Shown here one piece after another: positions 1-9,355 of a DNA stretch of 64,000 bases (its first letter is position 1; the number at the start of each line of letters is the position of its first letter). Source of the DNA: Hawksworthiomyces lignivorus (lineage: Eukaryota; Ascomycota; Sordariomycetes; Ophiostomatales; Ophiostomataceae); contig NTMA01000016.1 in assembly GCA_002917075.1 (NCBI GenBank), forward strand, positions 124,001 through 188,000, given 5' to 3'. The notes under the pieces are model-generated. The model was not told the origin of the DNA. It saw nothing but the letters and a program-made list of their open reading frames with translations, and searched no databases. The translations under genes were made by a program, and so were the position numbers.

Positions 1-439
1 TCACGGAACTTGTGATGAAGCTCCGGCACGCTGCCTGCGTCGGTAAAGTTGTCACCGGTGCAGTTGGACTCTCTGGTACAAATTAGTATGCATCTTTTTG
101 GAACAGATAGGAGCGGAGAAAGGCGCTAACATGAAGAACATGCACTGGTCGCTGCCATGAAAGCGTATGGAGCGAATGCGGTCAACGAAGACTGCAGGAA
201 CGGCAACTATGTGTTTCGTTAGACAGATGCAATGCTGGGTGCAAAGTGGCCGTAATCTTACTGCACTGGTTGTGGTCGACATTGTCAACGATGTCGCAGT
301 CTTCAAAGTTCTCGCGACGGCACAGCGTCATCTCGATGCGCCGGCGTTCAGCAGCCAGTGAATCGTCCTGAGCCGGTGCAGGGGCCGGGACAGCCGAAGA
401 GACGGCGATCAGAGCAAAGAGGATAGCGGAGTATTTCAT
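1..439 (-). CDS. Small secreted protein, C-terminus cut by window edge
   Basis: Starts with a clear signal peptide (MKYSAILFALIAVSSAVPA) followed by a short proline/alanine spacer; the mature part is small, acidic and contains Cys residues. Exon 1 is 439-262. An intron with GTAAGA donor at 261, an ACTAAT branch site and a CAG or AG acceptor near 71-73 leads to exon 2, which runs off the left end. With the acceptor at 71 the second exon reads ...NCTGDNFTDAGSVPELHH, adding another Cys and an N-glycosylation sequon. The family is not recognised. Size, secretion signal and Cys content fit a small secreted (effector-like) protein, but function is unknown. Confidence 0.6.
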
Positions 440-1661
440 TTTGGGTTATGACTTGTTATGTTTCTTGCTTTGGTGAAGGCGGCTATGTTCGGAGAAGATG
501 GGGCAGAATCCAATGTTGTTTCTTAAAAACAAGCTCAATGTCCGTCATTGTCGCCGTCCGTTCCATACTTATATACATCTTGAAATCCACACAAACGTAA
601 CATGCTAAGCACATATTCTTGTCTTGTCTTGACAAATGATAGACACCCAACCTGGCTCAATCCTTGCAATATTCTATCGCTTCACGCCGAGGATCACCCT
701 ACAATTACAGAACTGTTCAATGATATCATGGCGCATAGATTAAAATTAAAAATGCAGACGAAGATGCTACTGAAATAGCTTGAAAATCTAGACTACCGAC
801 ATAGACATATGTAAGATGGATTATTTTTCTAATCTCTCCAATCCAAAGAAATAAGCTTCGCCCACCATCACTCAACAAAGCTCACCATCCGTTGGACCGA
901 TGACGATGCTGCTCGTGAGCCTGTATTCGCACAGATTCCCTTCTCTTTCCTTTCCATTGACTGCCGCTTTTAATATACCAGTGCTCAGGATCCGCCGTCT
1001 TATGATCGACGGCGCAGCCAGCGTGGCTGGGGCGCAGGCCGGCTATATTGGACCCCTTGTATTGTGAACGTCAGAATAAACCTGGGGAAATTTCCCGTTG
1101 CCATTCTCTATTCGCTTCTAAATATACATTTACAGTCCAATTAGATGGTTTCTCCTTGGCCTAATATAAAGTACACGATAGCTCTCTTTTGCTTCATATT
1201 TTACGTATTCCTTTTTAGCTTTTGCATCCTTTACCTCCCAAGGAGGGTTGGGTGGGGAGATAAGATGTACGAACGGAGGAAAGAAAACCGCAAATAGGTG
1301 CAATGCAGATTCGCTTCCGAGGGGAATCCGATGATGCCGATATGACCATGGCTTTTCATATGTCTGATCTTGTTTTTGAGGTGTACAGAAATGTCGTACG
1401 AACATATGCCAAAGATCAAAATAGAGGGTGCAAAGATAATATATCTGCGTCTTGAAAAAGGTGACGCCGCTCCAAAGCAGTGCCTATGTAGACTACGAAG
1501 ACTGAGAGGAGTTCAGTTGGCCGAAGCTTGACTCTAGAGTGATAAATGAATTAAAAGTAAATTTCAAGCACAGAATACGAGAAACATGAAGAAGAAGAAA
1601 GAAGAAAGAAAAGAAAAGAAAAGAAAAGAAAAGAAAAGAAAAAAAAAAAAACAAAAAAAAA
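440..1661. other. Intergenic, no gene seen
   Basis: No supportable coding exon on either strand; the short open frames here lack introns joining them and have no recognisable domains. The right end (about 1573-1660) is an A/G-rich tract with GAAAA microsatellite units that on the minus strand supplies T-runs just after the 5S gene. Confidence 0.5.
1652..1660 (-). terminator. Pol III T-run terminator of 5S copy 1
   Basis: Nine consecutive T on the minus strand begin one or two bases beyond the 3' end of the 5S rRNA gene, the usual RNA polymerase III stop signal. Confidence 0.7.
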
Positions 1662-1780
1662 ACGTACAGCAGCGGGTATTCGCTGGTCGTCACCGACCCA
1701 ACTACTAATCCGCCGATTACTGGTTTAACTAGGGGAGAGCGGACGGGATCCCGTGCATTCCAGTATCTATGGCCGTACGT
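1662..1780 (-). rRNA. 5S ribosomal RNA (copy 1)
   Basis: A 119-nt match to the fungal 5S rRNA pattern on the minus strand. The 5' end ACGTACGGCCATAG pairs with the 3' end (GTACGT) to form the terminal helix; the conserved stretches GGATCCCGTCCGCTC, TTAGTAGTTGGGT and GGTGACGACCAGCGAAT are all present in order and spacing. Filamentous ascomycetes carry 5S genes scattered singly rather than in arrays, so a lone copy between protein genes is expected. Transcription is by RNA polymerase III with internal promoter elements; a poly-T stop follows directly. An open reading frame on the same strand is accidental. Confidence 0.92.
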
Positions 1781-2098
1781 GAAAGAATTTGGCTTCATTG
1801 GACATTATGTAGGCTTGAATATGGCGAGATCTAGACGAGCCCCTTGCTGTCGATTTGATGTCTGTGGGCACTCAAAATCCGGGGATTCGTCTCACAGCCT
1901 GGTAAGGCTGAAAACACAGTGTTCGGCAAGTGAAAATGTGCTGGCTTTACTGTCCTCGAGGGCGGCGCAGCCTAGCCAATTGGCGCAGAGACGCTCACTG
2001 AAATTCAAGCCACCGACACCACTAGGCAGAAAGGCTGACCAGAAGCGACGCATATTCAGCGAGAAAACAAGAACATATAACAAAAAACCTTTTTCGCC
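1781..2098. promoter_or_regulatory. Upstream region between 5S gene and HAD phosphatase
   Basis: About 320 bp shared by the divergent 5S gene and the phosphatase gene. A plus-strand open frame crosses it but runs out of frame into the phosphatase and looks like 5' leader. No named site recognised. Confidence 0.4.
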
Positions 2099-2920
2099 AT
2101 GTTTAGCAGGGGCAACGCCGCACAGAACGGCGACACGGCCTCGGCCGCGGAGCGGTCGTCGACGTCGTCTTCAAGCGCCGCAGCAGCGGCAGCAGCCGCG
2201 GGGTACACGTTCCCGCCGGGCTCCGTGTTCGCAGACGGGCAGCCGCTGCCGCGTATGATCGTCTTCGACCTGGACTACACGCTGTGGCCATTCTGGGTGG
2301 ACACACATGTGACGCCGCCGATGAAGGCAGCTGCGCCGGCAGCGGCGGCGGGGGCGGCGGGGTCGCGGCGCGCGGGCGGTTACGGCGTGACGACGGTCGT
2401 GGACAAATTTGGCGAGACGTTTTCCTTTTATGTGGACGTGCCCGACATTCTGCGGGTGCTGCCGGCGGCGGGGCTGCGCCTGGCGGTGGCCAGCCGCAGC
2501 ACAACGCCGGAGCTGGCGCGCGACCTGTTGCGGCTGCTGCAGGTGCCACCGGCGGCGACGCCGGCTGGCGCCGGCGGCGGCAGCGGCGGCGGGCGGCGCG
2601 ACAAGGACAAGGACCGGCCGCGCAAGGCGCTAGAGGCGTTCGACGGCGGGCTGGAGATCTACCCGACGACCAAGATCAAGCACATGGAGGCGCTGGGCCG
2701 GCGCACGGGCGTCGCGTACGAGGAGATGCTCTTCTTCGACGACGAGCCCCGCAACCGCAACGTCGAGACACTGGGCGTCACCATGTTCCTGGTGCGCGAT
2801 GGCGTTAGCTGGGACGCCGTCGAGCGCGGTGTGCTCACGTGGCGGCGGCGGCGCGGCTTCGCAGATCACACCACCGAGGCTATGGCGCAGGAGGACGAAG
2901 AAGACGACCAAGGATGGTGA
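2099..2920 (+). CDS. Magnesium-dependent phosphatase 1-type HAD phosphatase
   Basis: Single-exon 273-residue protein of the MDP-1 (HAD subfamily IIIC, Acid_PPase) family. The first motif VFDLDYTLWPFWVDTH contains the nucleophile and acid/base aspartates (about D57 and D59) in the form diagnostic of MDP-1; VASRST supplies the motif II Ser/Thr region; the C-terminal FFDDEPRN supplies the metal-binding acidic motif. MDP-1 enzymes are cytosolic Mg-dependent phosphatases acting on phosphotyrosine and on glycated-protein phosphates. Fungal features are a low-complexity Ser/Ala N-terminal extension, an Ala/Gly insert near residues 75-92 and a Gly-rich loop around 157-170. The start is the first ATG after a pyrimidine-poor leader; coding GC is strikingly high, which produces many shadow frames. 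Confidence 0.9.
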   Translation: MFSRGNAAQNGDTASAAERSSTSSSSAAAAAAAAGYTFPPGSVFADGQPLPRMIVFDLDYTLWPFWVDTHVTPPMKAAAPAAAAGAAGSRRAGGYGVTTVVDKFGETFSFYVDVPDILRVLPAAGLRLAVASRSTTPELARDLLRLLQVPPAATPAGAGGGSGGGRRDKDKDRPRKALEAFDGGLEIYPTTKIKHMEALGRRTGVAYEEMLFFDDEPRNRNVETLGVTMFLVRDGVSWDAVERGVLTWRRRRGFADHTTEAMAQEDEEDDQGW

Positions 2921-3443
2921 AGCGAGAGAGCGCGCATCCACACTTGTGTGTGCGTCTGTGGGGGGAGAGAAAGGCATTGGAAGATATGCGGTTGGGCGGC
3001 ATGTCAGGGCCTGGTGGCGTTTCGGAGGGCTCATGGCTTATGGGTTGCGTCGCTTCATGACTGGATAGAGCGAGATAGACACCATATGCACAGATTCATA
3101 GCGATTTTTGGAGAGAAGAAATCAAAGCTCTTTTTTGTACGATGTCCTAAAGTTTTGATATGTGATATGTAAAGTTGGCCTTGCACCTCCTGTATTCATT
3201 GCTGTTTATGTCTTTCAGTGAAGCTCATAGCCACCAGCTCTTCAAGCCATCCGAATCTCCATTGTAACACCTGCGCCACTGAATATTTCCTGGCCGATGC
3301 CAAACACAACCATCGTGTATATTATATGGTAGTCAAAAGCAAAGCAAAAATGCGGACGAAACAGTAATTAAGTTGAGCTAAAACAAAACGGAAAGCTGGC
3401 GTTGAATATCGGAAACAAAAAAAAGCGGAATGCAGAATAGATG
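2921..3443. other. Convergent intergenic region
   Basis: The 3' ends of the phosphatase and the Sec14-like gene face each other. Only UTR-like AT-rich sequence is seen; no extra gene supported. Confidence 0.5.
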
Positions 3444-5364
3444 CTATGTAGAGACGGGGGCAGCGTCAGCAACGGTGACCGCGCTGTCCGTCTTCTCCTT
3501 CACCTTTTCCGAGAGGGAAAGGTCTTTGAGGCTGGCGACGGGAGCCTCTGCCTCTGCCTCCGCTTCCGCCTCTTTTGCGCTCGTGCCCTCGGCATGGCCG
3601 TTGGCCGACTCGGCAGAGGCCGACTCGGCAGGAGCAGACTCGGCAGGAGCAGACTCCGCAGCAGCAGTGGCGGCAGCCTCGGCGGCAGCCACCTCCTCGG
3701 GCACCTCGGCGGGGGAGCCCTGGTAGTGCTTGGGGATGGTGCAGACGCGGATCATGCGCTCGACCTGGTTCTCGCTGCCGACGGCGACGCACTCGTAGCG
3801 GTCGCCGCCGTCGACGGGCTGCCAGTAGACGGGGCCCTTGGGGAAGGTGGTGAAGCCGTTCTCCCAGGTGACGCGGTCGCGGATGCTGGGGTCGAGGTTG
3901 GGCATCTCACCCCAGTTGAACTCGAGTTCGCCGCCGTAGATCTTGGGGATGTGCTGGATGTCGACAAAGGACAGCAGGGTGGGCAGCACTTCGCTGTGGC
4001 TCAGGATGAAGATCTTGGACACGGTGACCGGGTCGAACCAGCGCTTGATCCAGCCCCAGACGGTGGAGAAGAACATGGGGGCGCCGATGATCTGCAGAGA
4101 GGGGCCGATTGACCCGCAAACGTTAGCAAAAACCCAATAAAAGAAAAAAAAAAAAACAGCTACACAACCAGGTATATCTATGGAACGCGACTGTTGGCAC
4201 GCACAAAAATCCCTAAACGAACATATGTCAGCAGTGTAATTCTCGTAGCACAGAAAGAAGAACGACGCAGGACTGGCAGGACTCACGATCAAGCGTCTCG
4301 GGGTAGTGGGCGGTGGCCAGGGTGCTGGCGGCCTGCATGTGGCCCTTGAGGTTCCAGAACTGACGCAGGCTGACGCCGGAGACGTCGACGATGTTGGTGC
4401 TCAAGGTGATGGGGGTGATCTCCGAGTACTCGCGGTCGGGCATCTCGGTGCACAGCGGCTGGGCGAAGCGAGTCAGGTTCTCATAGAGGGCGAAGAGGCG
4501 CAGCAGCCGCGGCGGCGTCTTGCCGTCGGACTGCGCGCGGCTGTAGGTGTTGTTGGCCGTCTTCTCGTAGGCGGCGATGGTCTTGGAGTCGAGGTGGCGG
4601 ATCTCAAAAAGGTAGAGAGGGATACCGCTGGCGCCGAGGGGAGGGGAGAGGGGTTTACAGTTAGCTTGCTGCACCGAAGGGGAAAAAAAAAAAAACCGAT
4701 AAGAGAAACGTGCCCAGAGGCCACGGCGGGCGTCACTCACCGCTTGTCTCTCCGGCCGGTCCATTGCGGATACTGCACGACGTCAGCCTAGCTCCCAAAA
4801 CTTTGTATGTTTCCGTCTCTCTCGGTCCAGTCTCACCAGCCGGCGGCTCTGCTCGTAAGCCTCGAGGTCAATGGTATCGTAGAGGACGTTGAGGTGGTTC
4901 GCCGCCCGCCAGTCCTCGGTATCCTTGAACTGCTTGTAGGCGTCCTGGACAATCCACTTGCGGGCACGCAGGAAGCGGCTGAAAGAGTTAGCTCGGCAAC
5001 TACGACTCTGGCCGCCAGTAGCATAAAACGAAAGGCAAGAAAAAGAAAAAGAAAAAGAAAAGTAGAGGTCCTACAGCAGTGTTGGGTCGTCATGCGACGG
5101 CGGCGGTCCCGGCTTGTAGAGGCTCTCGGTCTCGAGGAACTCCTTGAACTCGGCGAAGGCGGTCTCTTCCTCCTCGGTCAAGTGGCCCGCATGGCCGCTG
5201 GGGTAGCCGTACTCGACGGTTGCGGCGGAGGCATTCTGCTGCTTGTTGAAGGCGACATGCTTGTTGTGATGGTGGCCGCCGTGGTGGGAGTGCGCATTGG
5301 AGGGGGTCTTGGTTAAGCCATCGCCTGCCGATGCACCGTCGGTGGAGGTCGAGTCGCGCGTCAT
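3444..5364 (-). CDS. Sec14-like CRAL-TRIO lipid-transfer protein (6 exons, one 8-nt microexon)
   Basis: Exons 5364-5075, 4978-4837, 4772-4741, 4627-4287, 4212-4205 and 4091-3444 join in phase to a 486-residue protein. It has a His-rich N-terminus, a CRAL-TRIO N helical segment (LLRFLRARKW), then the lipid-binding CRAL-TRIO fold with RGIPLYLFEIRHLDS, ETLDRIFIIGAPMFF and HSEVLPTLLSFVDIQHIPK..YGG. The C-terminal part after the lipid domain ends in a long Ala/Glu/Ser/Pro repeat tail, probably disordered. Sec14 proteins exchange phosphatidylinositol and phosphatidylcholine between membranes. The fifth exon is only GGATTTTT (8 nt); without it the invariant ETLDRIF-IIGAP motif and the reading frame are lost. 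Both flanking introns have good branch sites (GCTGAC, GCTAAC). The start was chosen at the ATG before the acidic/His-rich N-terminus. Confidence 0.9.
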
Positions 5365-6677
5365 TAGGGGAATTGGGAGCGGAAATACGGGAGGCAAAAT
5401 AGAAAGGAGGGCGGAAGACTGCAAGAAATGAAAATGAAGGAAGACGAAGGAGCGAAAGCGGAAGCGGAAACCGGAAAGCCGCGGAAAGCACAGAGAGATG
5501 CAATGCAAGAAAGGAAGAAAAGGGCGGCGCTAAGACGCGAGGCGAGGCGAGGCTCCAGGAGAATGGCTACGCGAGATACGGGTGAGCAGAGAGAGGGAGG
5601 AAATAAGGGAAATAGGGGAGAAGACCAAAGTCTAGGGATTTTTTTTTTTTCTTTTTCTTTTCTTTTTTTGCTTTTGGTCTCTTTTTGGTTGGCCAGCTCT
5701 AGTATTGTTTGGGGGAGGATTGGAGACCGCCGGATTCTCGGGAAGAGTGTGAAGATGGTGGACCTCGTGCTGGTGTCCAGCCGCCCCGCCGCCCACTGCT
5801 AATGCTGGGTGCGCGCAGAGACGCAGTTTTCCGTAGGATCTGGGCAGAGGAAGCGGAATGGAGCTATGCCGCTATCGTCGCTAGTGCAATTGAAAATTGG
5901 AGGGTTCAGTCAGATAGGTCAGATGCAGACCTGCTGGCCTTCGCACAAGCATGTGCTCGCTCGCTGCGAGTCCGAGTATTAACAGCCATTTGCTGGATGA
6001 GGACAATGTTGCGCTGGACTAGTGGTGGAAACGCTGACATCATCTAAGCCTTGGCGGGTCCAAGTGTGTCGAAAGTGGACTGGGCAGAAAATGATGGATC
6101 ACTGCATAATACAGAGTACACGCTGTATTTTAATGCTGGAAGAAGGTCATTAATAGAGGGCATCTAAAGGCACGGATCCTGTCTTCTGGGACAAGAAAAT
6201 GATAGGAAGAAGACGTAATGGAAGTGTACGGAACTCTCTATAGAAGAAGAAGAATAGGAAGAAGATAAGCACGTTACTTTCAACCATGCGCTTAGCATTC
6301 CTTTGTCTACTTTCTGGGCTGTTGCGAATCAATCTGTTCCTGAATCCAACAGCACTTCAACGGCTTTTCAACGCCCTGTTACTGCTAGCCTCACCCTCAG
6401 ACATCAGGCAATGCGAAACAGCGACATGCTTACTACTAGCGATAGCTTAATCTAGACGTCCCGTCTTTTCATATCTATAAATAAGATGCACAAGGGGAGG
6501 GTTTTTTTCTTCTTTTTTTAAGAATTGCTCAAAAAGTGATATCGACTTGGCATTTTACTGCTGAACAGAATTCTGGTTTGATAACTGCCGATCTCCAAGA
6601 AAATTTGTTACATTTTTATGCAGATTCTCTTTCAATTTTACCAAGACTCTGATACCACGTAGCGGTCGTATTCCCCT
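5365..6677. other. Intergenic, no gene seen
   Basis: Upstream region of the Sec14-like gene with A/G- and T-rich tracts (T-run near 5640-5680). An open frame at 5709-6047 has no domain, no intron partner and lies in the divergent leader, so it is not called. AT content rises to the right. Confidence 0.5.
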
Positions 6678-6803
6678 ACGAACGACCATAGGTGCTGGAC
6701 AACTCGGGACTCGGGATCCCGCCTGCTCTCCCCTAGATAAACCAGCAACCGCCGTATTAGTAGCTGGGTCGGTGACGACCAGCGAATCCCCGGTGTTGTT
6801 CGT
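6678..6803 (+). rRNA. 5S ribosomal RNA copy 2 with 7-nt duplication (likely pseudogene)
   Basis: 126-nt 5S-like sequence. Terminal helix arms (ACGAAC / GTTCGT), CCATAGGTGCTGGA, GGATCCCG, TTAGTAGCTGGGTCGGTGACGACCAGCGAATCCC are all present. Compared with copy 1 it has 7 extra bases in the helix III region, where CTCGGGA is tandemly duplicated between CTGGA and GGATCCCG. Normal fungal 5S is 118-120 nt, so this copy is likely a pseudogene or variant. T-runs follow within 30 bases. Copies 1 and 2 share the same GGTCGGTGACGACC helix variant, so they belong to one 5S lineage. Confidence 0.85.
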
Positions 6804-7972
6804 ATTTCTTCTTTTTCGTCTTTTTCCCTCGAGAATCTTGGCAATTTCTTTTCTTTTGTACTATCGGAAATTTTAAAATATGGTTAACCGCATCATGCAA
6901 AGAGAGAGATCGTCTGCAGGTCGGTGATTTTTTTCGTAACATCTTCTGATGAAGAAAAACAAACGCGTGTAGCTATTGGTGGTTATTCGGCAGATCTGAA
7001 ATTTCATATTTTCCCATCGTTAAATAGTAATGAGATAGCTGCTCCGGTCTTTGACCTCGATTCAGGAGCTTCGATTACAGGCAGCCTTAAGCTCGACTTG
7101 CTGCGAGCGAGAAGTTACGAAGGGGAGCCTTAAGGCTGTGGAGCCTGTGCACTAGTCCCAAGTTGTTCAGTTCGGGCGACCCTCTGAGGCCGAGAACTGC
7201 GCAGTTTTTGCTCATTTACGCAGGGCGGGGACAAAGTGCCCTCTGTGTGCCATTTTGCAAACGCAAGAAACAGCGGCACCATACCTGTACTTTGAGAGCG
7301 CGTAGTCTGTAGCACGAAATAAACATCCCCTGAATCTCTTTTGTTTTTTATCTTCTGTTTAATGCCAATGCTCTGCCTTTGCCCTATTGTGTTTCTGCAT
7401 CTTGGTGTCATCTCTTGTGTATCTCTAAGTTCCTCTTCTTCATACTTCCCTTTGTAAGCATTACTTACCAGAGTGTCTCAGCACAATTTATTTGGTATAC
7501 GGTTTGATGAGCAGCGAAGTTGGAACTAAAATCGAAAACTCTTTTCTTTGAACTGTGGACGAACGGAGCTGGATCTTATATTTCGTTGTGACTTTTACCA
7601 GAACGCAAAGTCTCCGTAATTTCTTTTAACCTTATATATTAAAACAATGATTTAAAAGGCGTGTTTCTCACTGAAGCCTGCGTAGTTGTCTTAAACAAAG
7701 GTAATTTATCCGATAAGGAAGCAATCACTAGGCAAATGACGATAAACCAATGTCATCATCTTGAACCTTACAACATATATTCAGATATCACATTGTTAAG
7801 TTGAATACTCTTTACGTTGTTATACCATGATGTCGGTCTATAAGCTCAAGCTAAGTATATAAGCAGCTGGACATTTCAAGGTCCGAGAAAACAAAGTCTT
7901 ACTATGAAACGCTGCTAAAATCGAAGAGTATAACGCATGATACACCGCAAAACTTGACAAAATCTATGGGGG
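6804..7972. other. Intergenic, no gene seen
   Basis: AT-rich sequence with scattered short open frames and no recognisable domain. The last 150 bp are the probable promoter of the pectinesterase (TATATAAG at about 7856-7863). Confidence 0.5.
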
Positions 7973-9175
7973 ATGCATCCTTCACTACAGATCATATTGC
8001 TGGCGCTGTATACTGTGCCTTGCTATGGAGGTGCCCAGGCAAGACAACAGGGTGAGGCGGTCAATTCCCTGGCGTATCCTACAACAGAATGCCAGGGACT
8101 GGGGACTTCAGTGCGGATAACACCTCCTCTCGGGGCGCTTGTTGTGGATAGGGATGGTTCCAGCGTCAATACCAGCAGTCACGCATCTTTCCGCACAATC
8201 TCAGATGCCGTGGAAAGCCTCAGCCGCATCACCTTGCAGGCACAGACCCTATTCGTCCTCCCTGGCGTATACCATGAACAGGTGTATGTACCGGTGCTGC
8301 GGGGACCACTGATCATTCAGGGCTACACTTGCGACGCGCACAAGTATGGGGCCAACACAGTCACCCTCACCCATAGCCGAAGCCTCGGTGACCTGCCCGA
8401 CAACGGCACCGACGACGAGACGGCCACACTGCGGCTCTGGACGCCAAACGTGCGCGTCTACAATCTGAACCTCATCAACTCGTTCGGCCCCCACACTCCG
8501 ACCAAGGGCCAAGCGCTTGCGCTGTCGGCGTCCGCTGGCAACCAGTCGTTTTACGCATGTCAGTTCCGTGGCTACCAGGATACAGTGATGGCAGAGACGG
8601 GCGCGCAGCTATATTTCGGGTGCCGGATCGAGGGCGCCGTCGACTTCATCTTTGGGCAGAAGGCGCAGGCATGGTTCGACCAGTGCGATATTCGCACAGT
8701 GGGATCCGGCTACATCACGGCTTCTGGGCGGGACTCGGACGCAAATCCGTCATGGTATGTCATCCACAACAGCACGGTGAAGGCAACGGCAGCAGAAACC
8801 GTAGACGAAGACAGTAATGATAGCAGCAACACTGCAGCGGCTGGAAAGTCGTATCTTGGTCGTCCGTGGCGAGATCACGCACGTGTCGTGTTCCAACACA
8901 CTTACTTAGGCGACGTTATCCGCCCAGAGGGCTGGTCGGTCTGGAACAAAAACAAGGCCAACACGGGACACGTTTTCTTTGGAGAGTACGTCAATTACGG
9001 GCCTGGATCAGTTGCTGGAGCCGGCACGCACAATGAAACCGTTGTGTCCAAGCGTGCCAGTTTTGGCCGGCAGTTGTCGGCGGCCATTAGTCCGGAAACG
9101 GTACTGGGTTCGTCGTGGATGGCGCAATGGTGGGTGGATAAGGAGTTTCTAGATGAAGTGAATGGAATTACTTAA
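7973..9175 (+). CDS. Secreted pectin methylesterase (CE8)
   Basis: Single-exon, 400 residues. A signal peptide (MHPSLQIILLALYTVPCYGG) directs secretion. The pectinesterase motifs occur in order: GYQDT (about residue 200), DFIFGQ carrying a catalytic Asp (about 220), and YLGRPWRDHARVVF with the conserved Arg/Trp pair (about 295); VLPGVYHEQVYV and TVTLT lie in the N-terminal coils of the right-handed beta-helix. These enzymes demethylate homogalacturonan in plant cell walls, exposing it to pectate lyases and polygalacturonases. Length matches fungal family members, with a short acidic/Ser/Asn insert around residues 270-290. Several N-glycosylation sequons are visible. Its presence suggests a plant-associated or plant-litter lifestyle (inference). 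Confidence 0.93.
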   Translation: MHPSLQIILLALYTVPCYGGAQARQQGEAVNSLAYPTTECQGLGTSVRITPPLGALVVDRDGSSVNTSSHASFRTISDAVESLSRITLQAQTLFVLPGVYHEQVYVPVLRGPLIIQGYTCDAHKYGANTVTLTHSRSLGDLPDNGTDDETATLRLWTPNVRVYNLNLINSFGPHTPTKGQALALSASAGNQSFYACQFRGYQDTVMAETGAQLYFGCRIEGAVDFIFGQKAQAWFDQCDIRTVGSGYITASGRDSDANPSWYVIHNSTVKATAAETVDEDSNDSSNTAAAGKSYLGRPWRDHARVVFQHTYLGDVIRPEGWSVWNKNKANTGHVFFGEYVNYGPGSVAGAGTHNETVVSKRASFGRQLSAAISPETVLGSSWMAQWWVDKEFLDEVNGIT

Positions 9176-9355
9176 ACATGTATAAAGTACTTTGAAGAGA
9201 TGAACTCTTCACTGTAATTGATCCCGGTAATGGCGGCACATACTAAAGAAGAGACCAGAACAGCGCTTTCTCGCTTCAAATTATATATTGTGTCCGCTTA
9301 CGCTGTTTTGCGATGACCCATCGGGGCCGTCATTCCTTTCTATGAAGTGTCTTGC

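Noticed and set aside
1493..1798. Minus-strand frame covering 5S copy 1
   Set aside because: The DNA is 5S rRNA plus a T-rich tail; the poly-Phe stretch is the terminator region.
2103..2808. Several long frames overlapping the HAD phosphatase
   Set aside because: They are GC-driven shadows without conserved motifs; the phosphatase frame has all catalytic motifs.
5709..6047. 112-residue plus-strand frame upstream of the Sec14-like gene
   Set aside because: No domain, no splice partner, biased composition.
1662..6803. The two 5S copies as terminal inverted repeats of a transposon
   Set aside because: Both match the 5S rRNA structure end to end, and dispersed 5S genes in either orientation are normal in these fungi.
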